The notes: generated by a model not told the origin, from the sequence alone. Positions 44,507 through 55,377 are shown, counted from the first letter of the stretch. The stretch: DNA of 64,000 nt from Fragilariopsis cylindrus CCMP1102 (GCA_900095095.1 FMBT01000297.1:186001-250000), one strand, 5' to 3'. Program-made: numbers and translations.

Positions 44507-45558
44507 TCAATTCAATAATTCAATTCCAGGTCGTTCCATTCGTAGCATTGTCATATTATCTGGAGTTAAATCACTTCGAAACCAATATAAGGTCGGAGGA
44601 GCATTTCGAACAAATTTGATTAGTAAATTTTGTATTAAATTCTCATCCTCAACCTCATCGTCGTCGTCGTCGTCGTCGTCATTGTTGTAACTGAAACGGT
44701 CTTCGAACTTCATATTCCGAATCGAAACACGTTCAAGAGCCTTGCAACAATAATGGAACATAAAGATTTCGTGGTGGTTGTTTAAGTCCAATATCTCACG
44801 AAAAAATATAGAGAAACTTGAATTATTCATATGGATTTCCTTTAGATTTTTGGAAGCTCGAAAATTAAAACCATTTACGTGGTAGTGATACCGATTATTT
44901 TCTGAAGTTACTTTTTCCAAAAGAGGACATTCAAATGAGAATTGCTCAAGGACTGATTGACCAAAAGAAGCATTTGAAAAATCGACTTTAAGCAATTTTG
45001 GTAAAATATTCGGGAGGGTATATAGTAAGGAGCTTTCATTCTTATTTCTGAATGAAGATGAAGAAAGATATAACGATGTAATTCCATTCATTTGAATATC
45101 TTCAGCTATCTCTAGTAATCGACGCGAAACACCGGTTGGTTTGTCACTCTTAAACTTGCTCGAATCCTTGAACCTCATAACCTGGTAATGTTGTAACTTG
45201 TTCCTTGTCTTTTCGTACAAAACATGTTCCTGTAAGTTTGGTAGAATTTTAGTGTCGAACTTCCGCTAACTTCAAAGACAGGATAGATTTTATTTTTATT
45301 TCCAGGTTCATTAGTAATAATATCATGTAATTGTTTTGAAACTAAACTCAAATTCATAAGACTTTCTTGATCTAACCAACTAGTAATTTCAATAATAATA
45401 GGTGTTTGTAGATCCCATTTCGAAGCAATTACCCTTTTCTGACGACGTGTTCTACCTGCAATAATATCATCACCAATCGACGGTGGTAGAAAAGGAGGAG
45501 GACGACGTTTACGACTACGATTATGATTATTTTTGTTGTTGGTGTTTGCTCGACGCAT
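44507..45558 (-). pseudogene. F-box/LRR-like gene with a frame-breaking insertion
   Basis: The start (ATG 45558) gives a basic N-terminus and an F-box-like helix pair, IIIEITSWLDQESLMNLSLVSKQLHDII. It continues to GSSTLKFYQTYRN and stops at 45175. A second frame carries on: NKLQHYQVMRFKDSSKFK, leucine-rich repeats (SLYLSSSSF, LLKVDFSNASF, LEKVTSENN, LKEIHMNNSSF, LERVSIRNMKF) and the end TPDNMTMLRMERPGIELLN. The two frames join if about 26 bases (45204-45229) are taken out. Those bases are flanked by direct AGGAACA repeats, as expected of a short duplication-type insertion. The intact family form binds SKP1 and recognises substrates for ubiquitylation. A very small intron (GT..AG, 20 bases) is formally possible but far below usual size. 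Confidence 0.65.
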
Positions 45559-46958
45559 TTTTCTTTATCGTTCGGTTGTTATTATTGACGATGATGGAAT
45601 CGATGATAGCAGAGATCAGTGTATATATATATTTGGAGAGGGTTTCAATGCATCCCCACCGTAGTTGTGTACTGCTCTCAAATTGTTCTGTACATAATAT
45701 GAGTTCTCGCCAACTATGTTTTCGTGTTTTCATGCTCTCTCTCTCCTTGTATTTTTTAGGCGATCCAGGGTTGGATCTTGTATTGGATCTTGTCTGCGCG
45801 CGCATCTCTTGCGTGTCTCAGTTGAGTCACAGATGGATAGTTAGTCGAAGTAGTCGACTAACGCGCTAATATTATCTAACACACCAATTGGATAACTTAG
45901 TCTAATCATTACTATGTTGCTCAGAGTGATGTTTGTTTGGATAATCATTCAAGTTTTCTATTCCTGGTTCCATACAACAATTTTGGTTGTAGTTAGTTGT
46001 CTTTACACGGGCTACTTTTGGGACAATTAGGAATATTTCTATTCTTGTTCCATTTCTAAAGAAGTTTGGGGTTATTTGCTTGGCTTGGCTTTGCTCGTAG
46101 GTCGTAATATACCGTAAGTGACGGTAGTAGTATGGATCGATCGATCGCGACCACGAATAGTATTAGCGTCATAATTTAATGTATCATTGGCATCACCATC
46201 TCCATAATTAAATACAGGAATAGTAATACTAGTCCGCATTTCACTAGCTAGTAGAAATGTTTGTTTTCTCTTTGCGCCTACCGTCAATTAGTATTGTCGT
46301 ACACTACTACGTCCGTTCCAATTTTGTTATTTTGCTTCTCTCCTTTGTGTGTGTGGTCTTGTTGTGACTACCACAACGAACCGATCCCCCGAGTCGTTAG
46401 CGGGATGGTGTTTCATCAGTTTTCGTCCTAGGAACGAAACTTTTGCGAGTGCTGGAGCGTATACGAGTACGCGAATAATATTGTACGTCTGTGTTCATGT
46501 GCGCATATCATTGGTAGTGAGCGGATGTGCGGTCATCGTCCCGTCGCCGTCATCGTTGGGTGCTCGGTTTCGGATTCACGACCGTCGCCGTCATCGTTGG
46601 GTGCTCGGTTTCGGATTCACGATGCCGTGGAATATTGATGACGAAATGTATGTACGAACAGACGCAACCGTGATCACAGGAATAATAATAATAATACTGT
46701 ACAACAATATGCTAACGCTGCCGAAGCCTACTCGATAGTATTTAGCTAATCACGAAGCTTGTGTCAATGATAACGAACAAATGCACTATCTGAATTAGTA
46801 TAGAATTTATCTTCCACCAAAATAGTGAAAAATTAATCTTGAATTATGTAGTTCTTCTTATGATTATTTCGTTGAATTGCAAGTGGAGTGATACGGAGCT
46901 ATAATATCTATAATGAGTAGTTGTAACGATGTCGTGTGGTGAAGTTGGATTTCGAGAC
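45559..46958. other. Intergenic region
   Basis: About 1.4 kb with no recognised gene. It contains the 41-bp tandem duplication at 46541-46622. Confidence 0.4.
46541..46622. repeat. 41-bp perfect tandem duplication
   Basis: The unit runs ccgtcgccgtcatcgttggg to cggattcacga, at 46541-46581 and again at 46582-46622 without a mismatch. A perfect copy suggests a recent event. Confidence 0.9.
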
Positions 46959-47905
46959 TCACAGATGATTCACAATGAAGAATAACGACGATACTGTAGT
47001 GATTATCAGCATCGTCAGTGTTGTCGTACGACTACCACTACTACTACTAGTAGTAGTAGTAGTATTTTTTAACGCCGACCACACTGCCGCATACTTGGCT
47101 TCACAGTTGGTACCGGTAAGTTCCGTCCCCAGGTCGTCCGCCATGGCGACCAACATCGGATTCGACGTCGCGTTAAATGTCCATTCCACCACGGTCGCGG
47201 CGGTCATCCCATTCGTTTCTGTCGGTGTGGAGGGTTGCAGATACAAGGCACTGGAATACCACGACGATGACGACGACGCAGTCGTATTATTGTCCTCATC
47301 ATCGTCATCTTCGGCGTCGTCCCTAATCAGTTCCGTGAATTGACCGATCCGTGTTTTGTCGTACGTGACCATATATTCATTATAGTGATCATTGGCCCAG
47401 GCCGTCGTAAATCCCCCGGGTTGCCATGATCCTTTCATTTCCGACCTTTTTCATTAAAACGATCGAAAAACAATATATATATATGAGACACAGACAGCGT
47501 CTATATTAATACTAGGATATAACAACAAAATGATGGCTATTGCAGGTAAACGACTCACCCCTGCTGTTGCAGATCTTCTACTTCCTTGGGAGGACGATAC
47601 GTTAACATATGACTGACCACATTATCGTAGTATTGTTTTCCGTTCCCATTATGGTCCGGTGCACCATGCGTCGGTGTACAAAACCATTTCACATTCCCAC
47701 CGGGGGTCTGGGGCGCGTTGGGTTTCTCTAACAACACGGTAACCTTATCGGGGTCCTGGATCAAAAACATCTGACCTTCTTCGACATAGCGTAAGATCCG
47801 TTCCCGTGCCGGTGACGCCGCCGCTGCTGCTGCTGCACCCGGCAGGAGAAGGCAACAGCCGATGACGATGATGATGCTGTCTAGGCCTCGTAGTAGCAAC
47901 TTCAT
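46959..47905 (-). CDS. Secreted, probably GPI-anchored surface protein, function unknown
   Basis: Two exons, 47905-47559 and 47445-46959, separated by a 113-bp GT-AG intron in phase 2 (DLQQQ|GSEMKGSW). The protein is about 277 residues. The signal peptide is MKLLLRGLDSIIIVIGCCLLLPGAAAA. The ordered core, from RERILRYVEEGQMFLIQDPD through WFCTPTHGAPDHNGNGKQYYDNVVSHMLTY to WQPGGFTTAWANDHYNEYMVTYDKTRIGQF, is not a family I know. It ends with a Thr/Ser-rich spacer and hydrophobic TLTMLIITTVSSLFFIVNHL, the layout of a GPI signal. It is divergent from amidoligase copy 2. Confidence 0.7.
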
Positions 47906-48385
47906 GATCTGGTATCGATGTATTATATGTTGCAAGACTGACTCCCTCTACTCGACGGACTAACTCGATTCTTTCTTTTTGTGTTGTTTTGAAATCTAGT
48001 ATCTTGAGGCATCGAACGACGGTTCTGTTACATGATGATTATGATGCAATATCTGTTATATTTTGTAAATCGTTTCGCGAAATTAAAAAGTGATCGGATT
48101 AGTCAATGCCAATGATGAGATCTAGGTATCTTTTGCCTCGACTCATACGATCCAATTATGGCGCTTAAAGTCCATCGCTAAAAAAAAAAAAAGTGTCACA
48201 AAGAAGTCTTATGTTCATGAGCTACCGTAGCAACGTTGTTTTTTAAAAGAAAAGAAAAAGCACCCAACATCCAGTAACATCATACCGTAGCTATCGCAAT
48301 AACTTTACTGTGCTTAATCTAATCTAATCTAATCTAAATTTCCATAATTTTGATTTCCAAAGAATTATAATCGAACAAAAAAAGG
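47906..48385. promoter_or_regulatory. Divergent intergenic region with duplicated block
   Basis: This 480-bp spacer lies between the GPI-type gene and amidoligase copy 2. It includes the second copy of the 56-bp block and a taatctaatctaatc run at about 48315-48335. Confidence 0.55.
48104..48159 (+). repeat. 56-bp upstream block, copy 2
   Basis: 54 of 56 positions match 40905-40960. It lies 227 bp before the ATG of amidoligase copy 2, in the same orientation. Confidence 0.85.
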
Positions 48386-49756
48386 ATGGGACGAGGAGGA
48401 CGTAAAACCGTTAAAGCTATTCCGTATCGTAATTCATCGGAACCATTACCTCGAATAAAACGACGACGTGATCGTAATAAGACTTGTTTTTACGAATATG
48501 GGAATGATTACGATGAAAATACTGGTCGATGGACACTATATCTTGATATTATTCGTGGCAATCATGATCTTGTTGATTATGTTAGATTTAAATTTTCAAG
48601 TGGTGAAACATATGATGTTCGTAATCGTTCTCCCGTTACGTTAAGTGATGGTTTAGATGTACATCGATTTACTCTCGTCCGATTATGCTTCCCTGATTGT
48701 AAGAGAATCAGTGTTACCTTATGCGGACGTGGCGGCACTCGTAGTAATACTTCAGGGTGTCATGCTGAACCAGCAAATGTCCGTGAAAGGTCATTGATGT
48801 TTGTAGAATGGCGAGAACTTCGACCGAATTATGTACCTGCCCCAGATATCAAATTTGGAATTGAACTTGAATTGTCTTATTCTGAAGAAATCGATCATAC
48901 AATAATAGCGAGTTATATCTCAAAATACGCTAATGTTCCTGTAGAAGTATTTACGAATGATTACCAACTGGGCAAGGCAGATGTTCATGGTTGGAAGCTG
49001 GTCTACGATGGAACTATCGCTTGTTCTCCTACGTCACCGGACTGTAGTAAGTTTGAATTAGTATCCCCTATACTGAATGGTCAAAATGGATTAGATGAAT
49101 GTGACCGTGTCCTTGATGCGATGAAAAAAGCAGGAACTATTTCTGTAAATAAAAGTATGGGATTCCATGTTCATGTGAACGTTGCAGATCTTTCTTTAGA
49201 ACATAAGAAAAATGTTTGTCTGAATTTTGTCAAGTATGAAAATGAAATCGATAAGTTCATGCCATCATCACGAAGAGATTACAGTAACAATATATATATT
49301 AAAAGCAACCGAGATGCAATCAATCAGTCTGGGAACGGAAGAAAACATAGCGCTATCATTGACTGCAGAAGTATTAATGAACTTAGTGATGTTATCAATC
49401 CTGGAAAAAGTCGTTACTACAAATTGAATCTTCAAAATCTAATAACAGAACGTCGAACAACGATAGAGTTTCGACAACATTCCAGTACAGGCAAATTTGA
49501 GAAAGTCGAAGCATGGGTCCGATTCTGTACTAGACTTGTTCATAATTCTACGACTCGTCCTCCGTCATTAAAACCTAATGATGATGCTTTTGGACTGCTT
49601 TTTGATACTGTAATACAGGATATCAAACTGAAAGAATTTTATCGTCAACGTAAGATTGCTGTCGCCGGTGGAGTAGAGAATCATAATGATGCGAACAGTG
49701 TTGATCGAGGGCAATGCTGTGGTGGATGTGCGAAAGGGCATGCATGTGAAAGTTGA
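48386..49756 (+). CDS. Amidoligase-like protein, copy 2
   Basis: 456 residues in a single exon, co-linear with copy 1 along its whole length, with perhaps half of the positions identical by eye. RKTVKAIPYRNSSEPLPRIKR leads the same CFYEYGNDYDENTGRWTLYLD unit. The amidoligase motifs are IKFGIELELSYS, GWKLVYDGTIACSP, FELVSPILNGQNGL, MGFHVHVNVADLS and TTIEFRQHSST. The tail, GQCCGGCAKGHACES, again has paired Cys and His. The intact reading frame and conserved motifs indicate that both copies are under selection. Possible roles are the same as for copy 1. Confidence 0.78.
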   Translation: MGRGGRKTVKAIPYRNSSEPLPRIKRRRDRNKTCFYEYGNDYDENTGRWTLYLDIIRGNHDLVDYVRFKFSSGETYDVRNRSPVTLSDGLDVHRFTLVRLCFPDCKRISVTLCGRGGTRSNTSGCHAEPANVRERSLMFVEWRELRPNYVPAPDIKFGIELELSYSEEIDHTIIASYISKYANVPVEVFTNDYQLGKADVHGWKLVYDGTIACSPTSPDCSKFELVSPILNGQNGLDECDRVLDAMKKAGTISVNKSMGFHVHVNVADLSLEHKKNVCLNFVKYENEIDKFMPSSRRDYSNNIYIKSNRDAINQSGNGRKHSAIIDCRSINELSDVINPGKSRYYKLNLQNLITERRTTIEFRQHSSTGKFEKVEAWVRFCTRLVHNSTTRPPSLKPNDDAFGLLFDTVIQDIKLKEFYRQRKIAVAGGVENHNDANSVDRGQCCGGCAKGHACES

Positions 49757-50031
49757 AACGTTGGGTTCCTCAAAAAAAATTGCCTAAGCTGTTCCGTTGT
49801 CTATATAATGGAGTCTATTACATTATATTGTAGACTACAATAGCAAATTTGTAGATTAAAAATTGGTCTTAATTTTTTGTTTAAAGTTCCCCATCTTAAT
49901 AATTGGATTCCAACATATCATGGCGTCCTTTGCTTTCCTATCGAAATTCCGCAAATATCATACAGTCCAACTATATCACAACGTTTTCGATTTATTGCAT
50001 TGCATTGTTTTATTATATTATACTATATTAT

Positions 50032-51270
50032 TCATCCTCTCTTTCGCTTCCGAACCTTTTTTGAATGATCGATGATATTGCCGATTGAATCCGACACCGA
50101 TAATGGTGTTGCGGCTTGCGGCGATGATGACAGTGATGACAATGATGCTGATGACAGTAATTTCTGTAAAATATCAGGTTGTCTCCGTAACAGGAAATAC
50201 ACACAATCTAAATGAATATCTTCATCAATAGCTGCTGTCATTAATGCATCCACGATATTGTACGGTCCATTAGCGTCATCATCCGAGTCGTCATTCAAAT
50301 GATGATGATCGACGAGAGTCTCTTCTATGACTTTTACAACTGTTTGGTATCCAAAGTTCCTGCAAGCAAATTGAAATGGTGTCTCGTCGTGAACATCTTT
50401 GCGGAATAGGAGACTAATTCCTTTCTTCTTTGGATAATAATGGATTCCCGCCTCAAACACCGACCTGAAACCTTGAATAGAAGACATTTCTGCTGCGCAA
50501 TGAATCGGTAGCTGTCCATCATGGTAAGTTTGTGTTAATGCGGAAGGATCCCATTCGGCTAAGAATCGAAATCGCTTCTCTGCAAAGTAATCATTTCGAC
50601 ACAATCTGTGCAATAGGCCATTCCTTTGAATATCTTCTTTCTTAACATAACCCAATTTCCTCAATTGTATCAAAAGTTGTAGATATTTAGTGTCAAGATA
50701 TTCGTTATGTTCCTGATTAGACAGTTCGGTCTGGTTGTCACTAAGCATGAGGTCTTGTAAAACATTTATTTTACCATCTTCACATAGTAATCCTCCCCTC
50801 TCTTCTTCCTCAAATAAGTCGAACTCAATTGCTATTCTAGCTATGAGAGGGATGAATGATACTGCTTTCACGTTGCATCGCCAGTTGCCGTCTTCGTCGT
50901 GTGCAAATGTGAGTAGTTGAATTGGATAGTAAAAATTCTCGTCATCTTCTCTTCTTGTCAAAACTTCAGGAAAAATCCGTACAATAGCTTCAACTTCTGC
51001 TTCTGTATCCCGGTCGCTATCTAATCCACTGTAGTTTCCAGCGTCAATGTAATTGTCACAAAGCATATCATGGACATCATCTTCTAGATTTGCAAGGAAA
51101 TTTTCAACCAGTTCATCAGTTTTATTTCTTGTACGCAAAGAAAATTTAGCTTTCTTTTCAAGGACCGAAATTAGTTTGAGTAGACGTCTTTGCTTAGCAG
51201 CAGCAGTATTAACTATTTCTTCTTCACCATACTGCTGATCCTCCTCATTATTAGTATCGGCGTCGTCCAT
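50032..51270 (-). CDS. Ankyrin-like repeat protein
   Basis: 412 residues in a single exon. An acidic and basic N-terminal helix region is followed by segments with the ankyrin helix pattern: NGLLHRLCRNDYFAEKRFRFLAEWDPSAL, DGQLPIHCAAEMSSIQGFRSVFEAGIHYYP, DETPFQFACRNFGYQTVVKVIEE and VDALMTAAIDEDIHLDCVYFLLRRQPDIL. The repeats are longer than the 33-residue norm. The PIHxAA and TPFQxACxNxGYxxVV motifs resemble an expanded diatom family. A protein-protein interaction role is likely. It is tail to tail with amidoligase copy 2 and divergent from the CRAL-TRIO gene. Confidence 0.7.
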   Translation of the reverse strand: MDDADTNNEEDQQYGEEEIVNTAAAKQRRLLKLISVLEKKAKFSLRTRNKTDELVENFLANLEDDVHDMLCDNYIDAGNYSGLDSDRDTEAEVEAIVRIFPEVLTRREDDENFYYPIQLLTFAHDEDGNWRCNVKAVSFIPLIARIAIEFDLFEEEERGGLLCEDGKINVLQDLMLSDNQTELSNQEHNEYLDTKYLQLLIQLRKLGYVKKEDIQRNGLLHRLCRNDYFAEKRFRFLAEWDPSALTQTYHDGQLPIHCAAEMSSIQGFRSVFEAGIHYYPKKKGISLLFRKDVHDETPFQFACRNFGYQTVVKVIEETLVDHHHLNDDSDDDANGPYNIVDALMTAAIDEDIHLDCVYFLLRRQPDILQKLLSSASLSSLSSSPQAATPLSVSDSIGNIIDHSKKVRKRKRG

Positions 51271-51703
51271 GGTTCCTATCTTCGTTGCTTTCTTTTTTAT
51301 TTACTTTTGTGTCGCTGAGGTAGAGGATCGATGATCGATGTCCTTTTTGAATGACTTTAGATTGATTATTGTTTGATTCTTTCTTTTAGGTTTGCTCGGT
51401 CTGCGCATGGACGTCGAAATAAGCAAAATTGAGCAAAATTTGCTTAAATTGTTTCATCCCCCAATCGCCGAGACGCGAACCGAAATCACCGAACCTTCTT
51501 CTCTATCCTTTCGTCAAAATTTCAATGGAAAAACAAAACAAATTTGCCTGTATTCGCAACACACAACCGAAACGACACAAGACCAATAAAAGAACAAGGC
51601 AGAGCACCAAACCTACCCAGCAAAGAAGACAGCAAAGCTAACAACACAAGAAGAATAGCAGAGTTCAAGTATCTAAACGGATCCTTTAGTATTCGATAGA
51701 GAG
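51271..51703. promoter_or_regulatory. Divergent intergenic region
   Basis: This 433-bp spacer lies between the ankyrin-like and CRAL-TRIO genes. It must hold two promoters, but no box was recognised. Confidence 0.4.
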
Positions 51704-53050
51704 ATGGACAATGAATCAGTCAACAAGACAAGTGGTGGTGGGGGCGATGCAAAAGTCTCAGCCAAGGTAAAGAAGCAAAAACAAAAATCTACGAAAAGTA
51801 GAATATCATCTTTTTTGAGAAAAAGTTCGGCAAAAAAGAAGAAGAAGAATAAAGAAGATCAGGATAAATTAGTAGACCCACTGAGCTTCCCCAAAACGGA
51901 TAGTATTGACGATTATGTATTAGTGCCATCGCCAAATAGCAATCGAGATGCGTCAGCTGTTCCTTCCGTCATCGTAACAAAAGAATATATTGTCTCTGCG
52001 GCTGCTCCCATATCCATCGAATCGCATGTTTCACCATCTATCCCAGTTGATGATGAGGTATTGTCAGATGATCATCAAAAACTTCACCAGAATTTTCCAC
52101 TGGCGACAAAAGAAGAAATTAAACGTTTTCTTAATGGAAAAGATGGTCAATATGATTTAGCATATAAACAATTACAAAATCATTTTCAATGGAGAAAAGA
52201 ATATAATATCATATTGGATAATAATAATAATGACGATGACAACGAGGAAGGGGGGGAGAAGGTTGAGGATTGGCATTCATGTGCATCTTCTCATGAAATG
52301 ATTGATTTGTTGGACTGGAAGTTTGCATCCAAAAATGCTCGTCGTGCTTCTAATAGTAACAAGAAGAATGATAATGACAACGATGATGATGATGACAAGT
52401 CCACATCTTCGTTACCAACGTCGACGACATCATCATCCAGTAATAATACTTGCATGTTGCCACAATTAGTGAGGGTGATTGCCAACAACAATAGTCACGG
52501 TGATAATCATAACAGCATAGGAGGAAAGTCGCAGTTGCAACAGCAGTCGTCTCAATCTCAATCTCAGTCTCAATCTCATCATCGGATATTACATTTATTA
52601 CCAGCCCAATTAGATTTATCGATTGCATCAGCGGAAGATTATGTTTTTTGTATCGCATGTTATTTAGAACAAAAATTAAATCGTCATTCCATGGAAAAAT
52701 TAATTATTGTGATTGACTTACGAGGTGGGTATGGTTGGTCGAATCCAACACCATACGCATTACTACCATTTATAAAACAGGTCGTTGGTTGTTTGGAACA
52801 AAATTTTCCAGAACGACTTATCCAAAGTATTGTCTTTCCAATGCCAACTGCTGCCTATATGATATGGAATATGGTAAAGAAATTACATATATTAGATCCA
52901 AATACAACTGAAAAAATTGTCCTAGTACCTGGTAATGCTAATAGAGATTCATTGCCACCATATAAAAAAATGGAAAAATTAAGTGGTATACCAAAAGATA
53001 CTATTGATTATATGGAAACAAAACGATGCTCATCCTTTTGCAGAGAATAA
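51704..53050 (+). CDS. CRAL-TRIO (SEC14-like) lipid-binding protein
   Basis: 448 residues in a single exon. A Lys-rich start (KKQKQKSTKSRISSFLRKSSAKKKKKNKED) suggests membrane or nuclear contact. The CRAL-TRIO-N helices come next (TKEEIKRFLNGKDGQYDLAYKQLQNHFQWRKEYN), with an Asn/Asp/Ser-rich insert. The lipid-binding lobe is LPAQLDLSIASAEDYVFCIACYLEQ, MEKLIIVIDLRGGYGWSNPTPYALLPFIKQVVGCLEQNFPERL and IVFPMPTAAYMIWNMVKKLHILDPNTTEKIVLV. Known: SEC14-type proteins exchange phosphatidylinositol and other lipids. The ligand here is unknown. Confidence 0.82.
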   Translation: MDNESVNKTSGGGGDAKVSAKVKKQKQKSTKSRISSFLRKSSAKKKKKNKEDQDKLVDPLSFPKTDSIDDYVLVPSPNSNRDASAVPSVIVTKEYIVSAAAPISIESHVSPSIPVDDEVLSDDHQKLHQNFPLATKEEIKRFLNGKDGQYDLAYKQLQNHFQWRKEYNIILDNNNNDDDNEEGGEKVEDWHSCASSHEMIDLLDWKFASKNARRASNSNKKNDNDNDDDDDKSTSSLPTSTTSSSSNNTCMLPQLVRVIANNNSHGDNHNSIGGKSQLQQQSSQSQSQSQSHHRILHLLPAQLDLSIASAEDYVFCIACYLEQKLNRHSMEKLIIVIDLRGGYGWSNPTPYALLPFIKQVVGCLEQNFPERLIQSIVFPMPTAAYMIWNMVKKLHILDPNTTEKIVLVPGNANRDSLPPYKKMEKLSGIPKDTIDYMETKRCSSFCRE

Positions 53051-53208
53051 AATGCAATGCAATGCAATACTGTACTACTTACTTGTATACTAAAATAATA
53101 GTTAGTGTTTGAAAATAATAAATTTAGTAATAGATGCTTAAATATTTTGTCTATTGTTTTGAGTTTATAGTGTATGTATGCATAGTTGTTTTATTTGTAT
53201 TCTTTAAT

Positions 53209-55377
53209 TTATTTATAGTCCCCGTATCCATGGGTTGTTTGTCGGGTTGGATATGGATAAGGCTGCTGCTGCTGTTGTTGTTGACGGCTTGATCGGCTCT
53301 GCTGTTGCTGACCAACAGCCTGGTTTTGTCCTTGCTGCGGCTGCTGCTGTTGTTGACTTGTTGCTGCATGTTGTTGTTGTTGTTGTTGTTGTTGTTGCTG
53401 CTGTTTATAGTATTCACTATAATCATAATGATATCCATGCGCTGCTGGATGTGGTTGATGTGCATAATAATATGCATGATGTGCATGCATCCGAGGATCA
53501 GCGGCATGCTGTCCTCCTGCTGCGTATGCTGCTTGCGCAGCTTCGTGTCCAGCATAGTGTGCGGCAGCAGCAGCAGCATGCGCTGCATATGGATCCTGAA
53601 CTAATTGTTGTGGCTGCGAAGCGGCTTGTGATTGTTGTTGGATTGTTGTTGTTGCTGCTGTTGCTGTTGCTGCTGCTTCTTCTGGTGAAGAACCCTTGGT
53701 AACGACAACACCCTCATCATCGTCAACAACAACCTCGTCGTCGTGCTGGTCATTGTCTACGTCTACCCCATCTGCTTCTTTATTATCCACTGGATTCATT
53801 CCGTTATGTTTATCAGCCTCTTGCTCATAATATTGTTTTTCTTCTACACTCAGTGCCTTCCAGGCTATTCCCACAAAACGTGCCACTGATCCGCGCTCGG
53901 ATGGTACACCATTGGAGGTTTGTTTCAAATGTATCACATGAGCGGAAAAGAACATATTGTACCCAGTTTTATTCCTTTTTCGATTCATGGGTTTATCGGG
54001 TGGCTGATACTTCGCCATTTGTTCCTCATACCGTTTCCGATCCGCTTTGGCTTGTTCTTCATATTTCGACTTTTCTTCTTCGGATAATGCCTTCCAACGT
54101 GTTCCGGTCGTTTTCACTAAGGATGCGGGTGGTACACGTCTCATTTGTGCATTCGTATCCGTACTTTTCAACGCATCATCATTCTTCTTGGCAAGTTCGG
54201 CAAACTTTTCTTGTACAAAGATATTGTACGCCGATAATGCACGTGTGGGTGCACCCTCATCTTTCCGCTTTCGTTTATAGGTTTGTTTTCGTTTGGAGAT
54301 AAATCGTTTCAATTTAATTATTTCCGTGGTTAATTTTGATATATGTTGCTCTTTTTGATGCAATATACTGGTGAATGCCAATTCTAATTCAGTGTTTGGT
54401 GTACCTTCCTTAATGAGTTTCAGATCGGCAATAATTTGTGGATCATCCATAACTTCTTCGTATACAACTTTCATTAATAATTCGTCGTCATCGATGCTGT
54501 TGGTATTATCTATCGTCAGGTTCTTACTATCATAATTGTTGTTGTTGTTATTTTCTTCTTCCATAGATTCCGATCTATTTCTCTTTTTAATATTCTTAGT
54601 ATTGATATCAATGATGTCGCCCCCAACAACGACGTCGTCGTCGACGGTATTATCTTGGTCGGTATCGTTTTCTTTGATCTGCGGAAGTGGAACGATTTGA
54701 GGATGGATAATAATTGGCGGTGGTAATGGTAATGATATTTTATCTTCATTTTCGTTTTCGATTTTTTCCTCATGTTGCTGTTGCTGTTGCTGATCAGGAT
54801 GGTGGTGGTGGTCGTCGTCTTCTCCTTCTTCATCGATTTCCGGTAGATGATCATCGGCATTTTCTTGAAATGCAATCTGTAGTGTCGGACCAGCTTGATC
54901 ATGTTCATGATCATGTTCATGATCCTCCACGTCAACGTTCATGTCAACGTCGAGAGGATGATGGTGATCATCATGAGCATGATCAACGTCAGAAATCTGA
55001 AGAGTAGGACTACCAATCATTAATGATTGTTGATCTTCTTCTACTTCTACTTCTGCTTCTACTTCTACTTCTGCTACGTGTTGATGATGATCTTGATCTG
55101 CTAATGATAGATCTGGATCTTGATATAGAACATCATTACTTCCTCCATTTACAATGATAATTTCACCCTCCGCTGTCGATGTTTCTTCAGTTACAGATTG
55201 TACCAGTTCTTTACCGTTGTCCTCCTCCACATCATAATGGAGCTCATCGGTTATTTGAGGATCTTCCTGTTCTTGATCATCTTCGGGGAATTCTTCTACT
55301 TCTACTTCTTCCTTTTCCTCTTCCTGTTCAGCCTTTACTTGCACAGGTTCTTCTTCATTATTTGTGGTATCCACCAT
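53209..55377 (-). CDS. Double HMG-box chromatin protein
   Basis: 722 residues in a single exon. About 340 acidic residues with His and Gln runs lead a coiled coil (HISKLTTEIIKLKRFISKRKQ) and basic KRKRKD. HMG box 1 spans about 377-458 (PTRALSAYNIFVQEKFAELAKK, TGTRWKALSEEEKSKYEEQAKADRKRY). HMG box 2 spans about 463-525 (KTGYNMFFSAHVIHLKQ, ARFVGIAWKALSVEEKQYYEQEA). The rest is Ala/His/Tyr- and Gln-rich. Known: HMG boxes bind and bend DNA without strong sequence preference. The inserts within the boxes are unusual for HMGB. It is tail to tail with the CRAL-TRIO gene at 158 bp. Confidence 0.85.
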   Translation of the reverse strand: MVDTTNNEEEPVQVKAEQEEEKEEVEVEEFPEDDQEQEDPQITDELHYDVEEDNGKELVQSVTEETSTAEGEIIIVNGGSNDVLYQDPDLSLADQDHHQHVAEVEVEAEVEVEEDQQSLMIGSPTLQISDVDHAHDDHHHPLDVDMNVDVEDHEHDHEHDQAGPTLQIAFQENADDHLPEIDEEGEDDDHHHHPDQQQQQQHEEKIENENEDKISLPLPPPIIIHPQIVPLPQIKENDTDQDNTVDDDVVVGGDIIDINTKNIKKRNRSESMEEENNNNNNYDSKNLTIDNTNSIDDDELLMKVVYEEVMDDPQIIADLKLIKEGTPNTELELAFTSILHQKEQHISKLTTEIIKLKRFISKRKQTYKRKRKDEGAPTRALSAYNIFVQEKFAELAKKNDDALKSTDTNAQMRRVPPASLVKTTGTRWKALSEEEKSKYEEQAKADRKRYEEQMAKYQPPDKPMNRKRNKTGYNMFFSAHVIHLKQTSNGVPSERGSVARFVGIAWKALSVEEKQYYEQEADKHNGMNPVDNKEADGVDVDNDQHDDEVVVDDDEGVVVTKGSSPEEAAATATAATTTIQQQSQAASQPQQLVQDPYAAHAAAAAAHYAGHEAAQAAYAAGGQHAADPRMHAHHAYYYAHQPHPAAHGYHYDYSEYYKQQQQQQQQQQQHAATSQQQQQPQQGQNQAVGQQQQSRSSRQQQQQQQPYPYPTRQTTHGYGDYK

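Noticed and set aside
45204-45229. Ordinary intron in the F-box/LRR gene
   Set aside because: The GT..AG form would be only 20 bases, while the other introns in this window are 113-349 bases. A duplication-type insertion fits better.
53235-53702. Val/Leu-rich plus-strand frame
   Set aside because: Antisense of the Gln/His/Ala-rich tail of the HMG-box protein.
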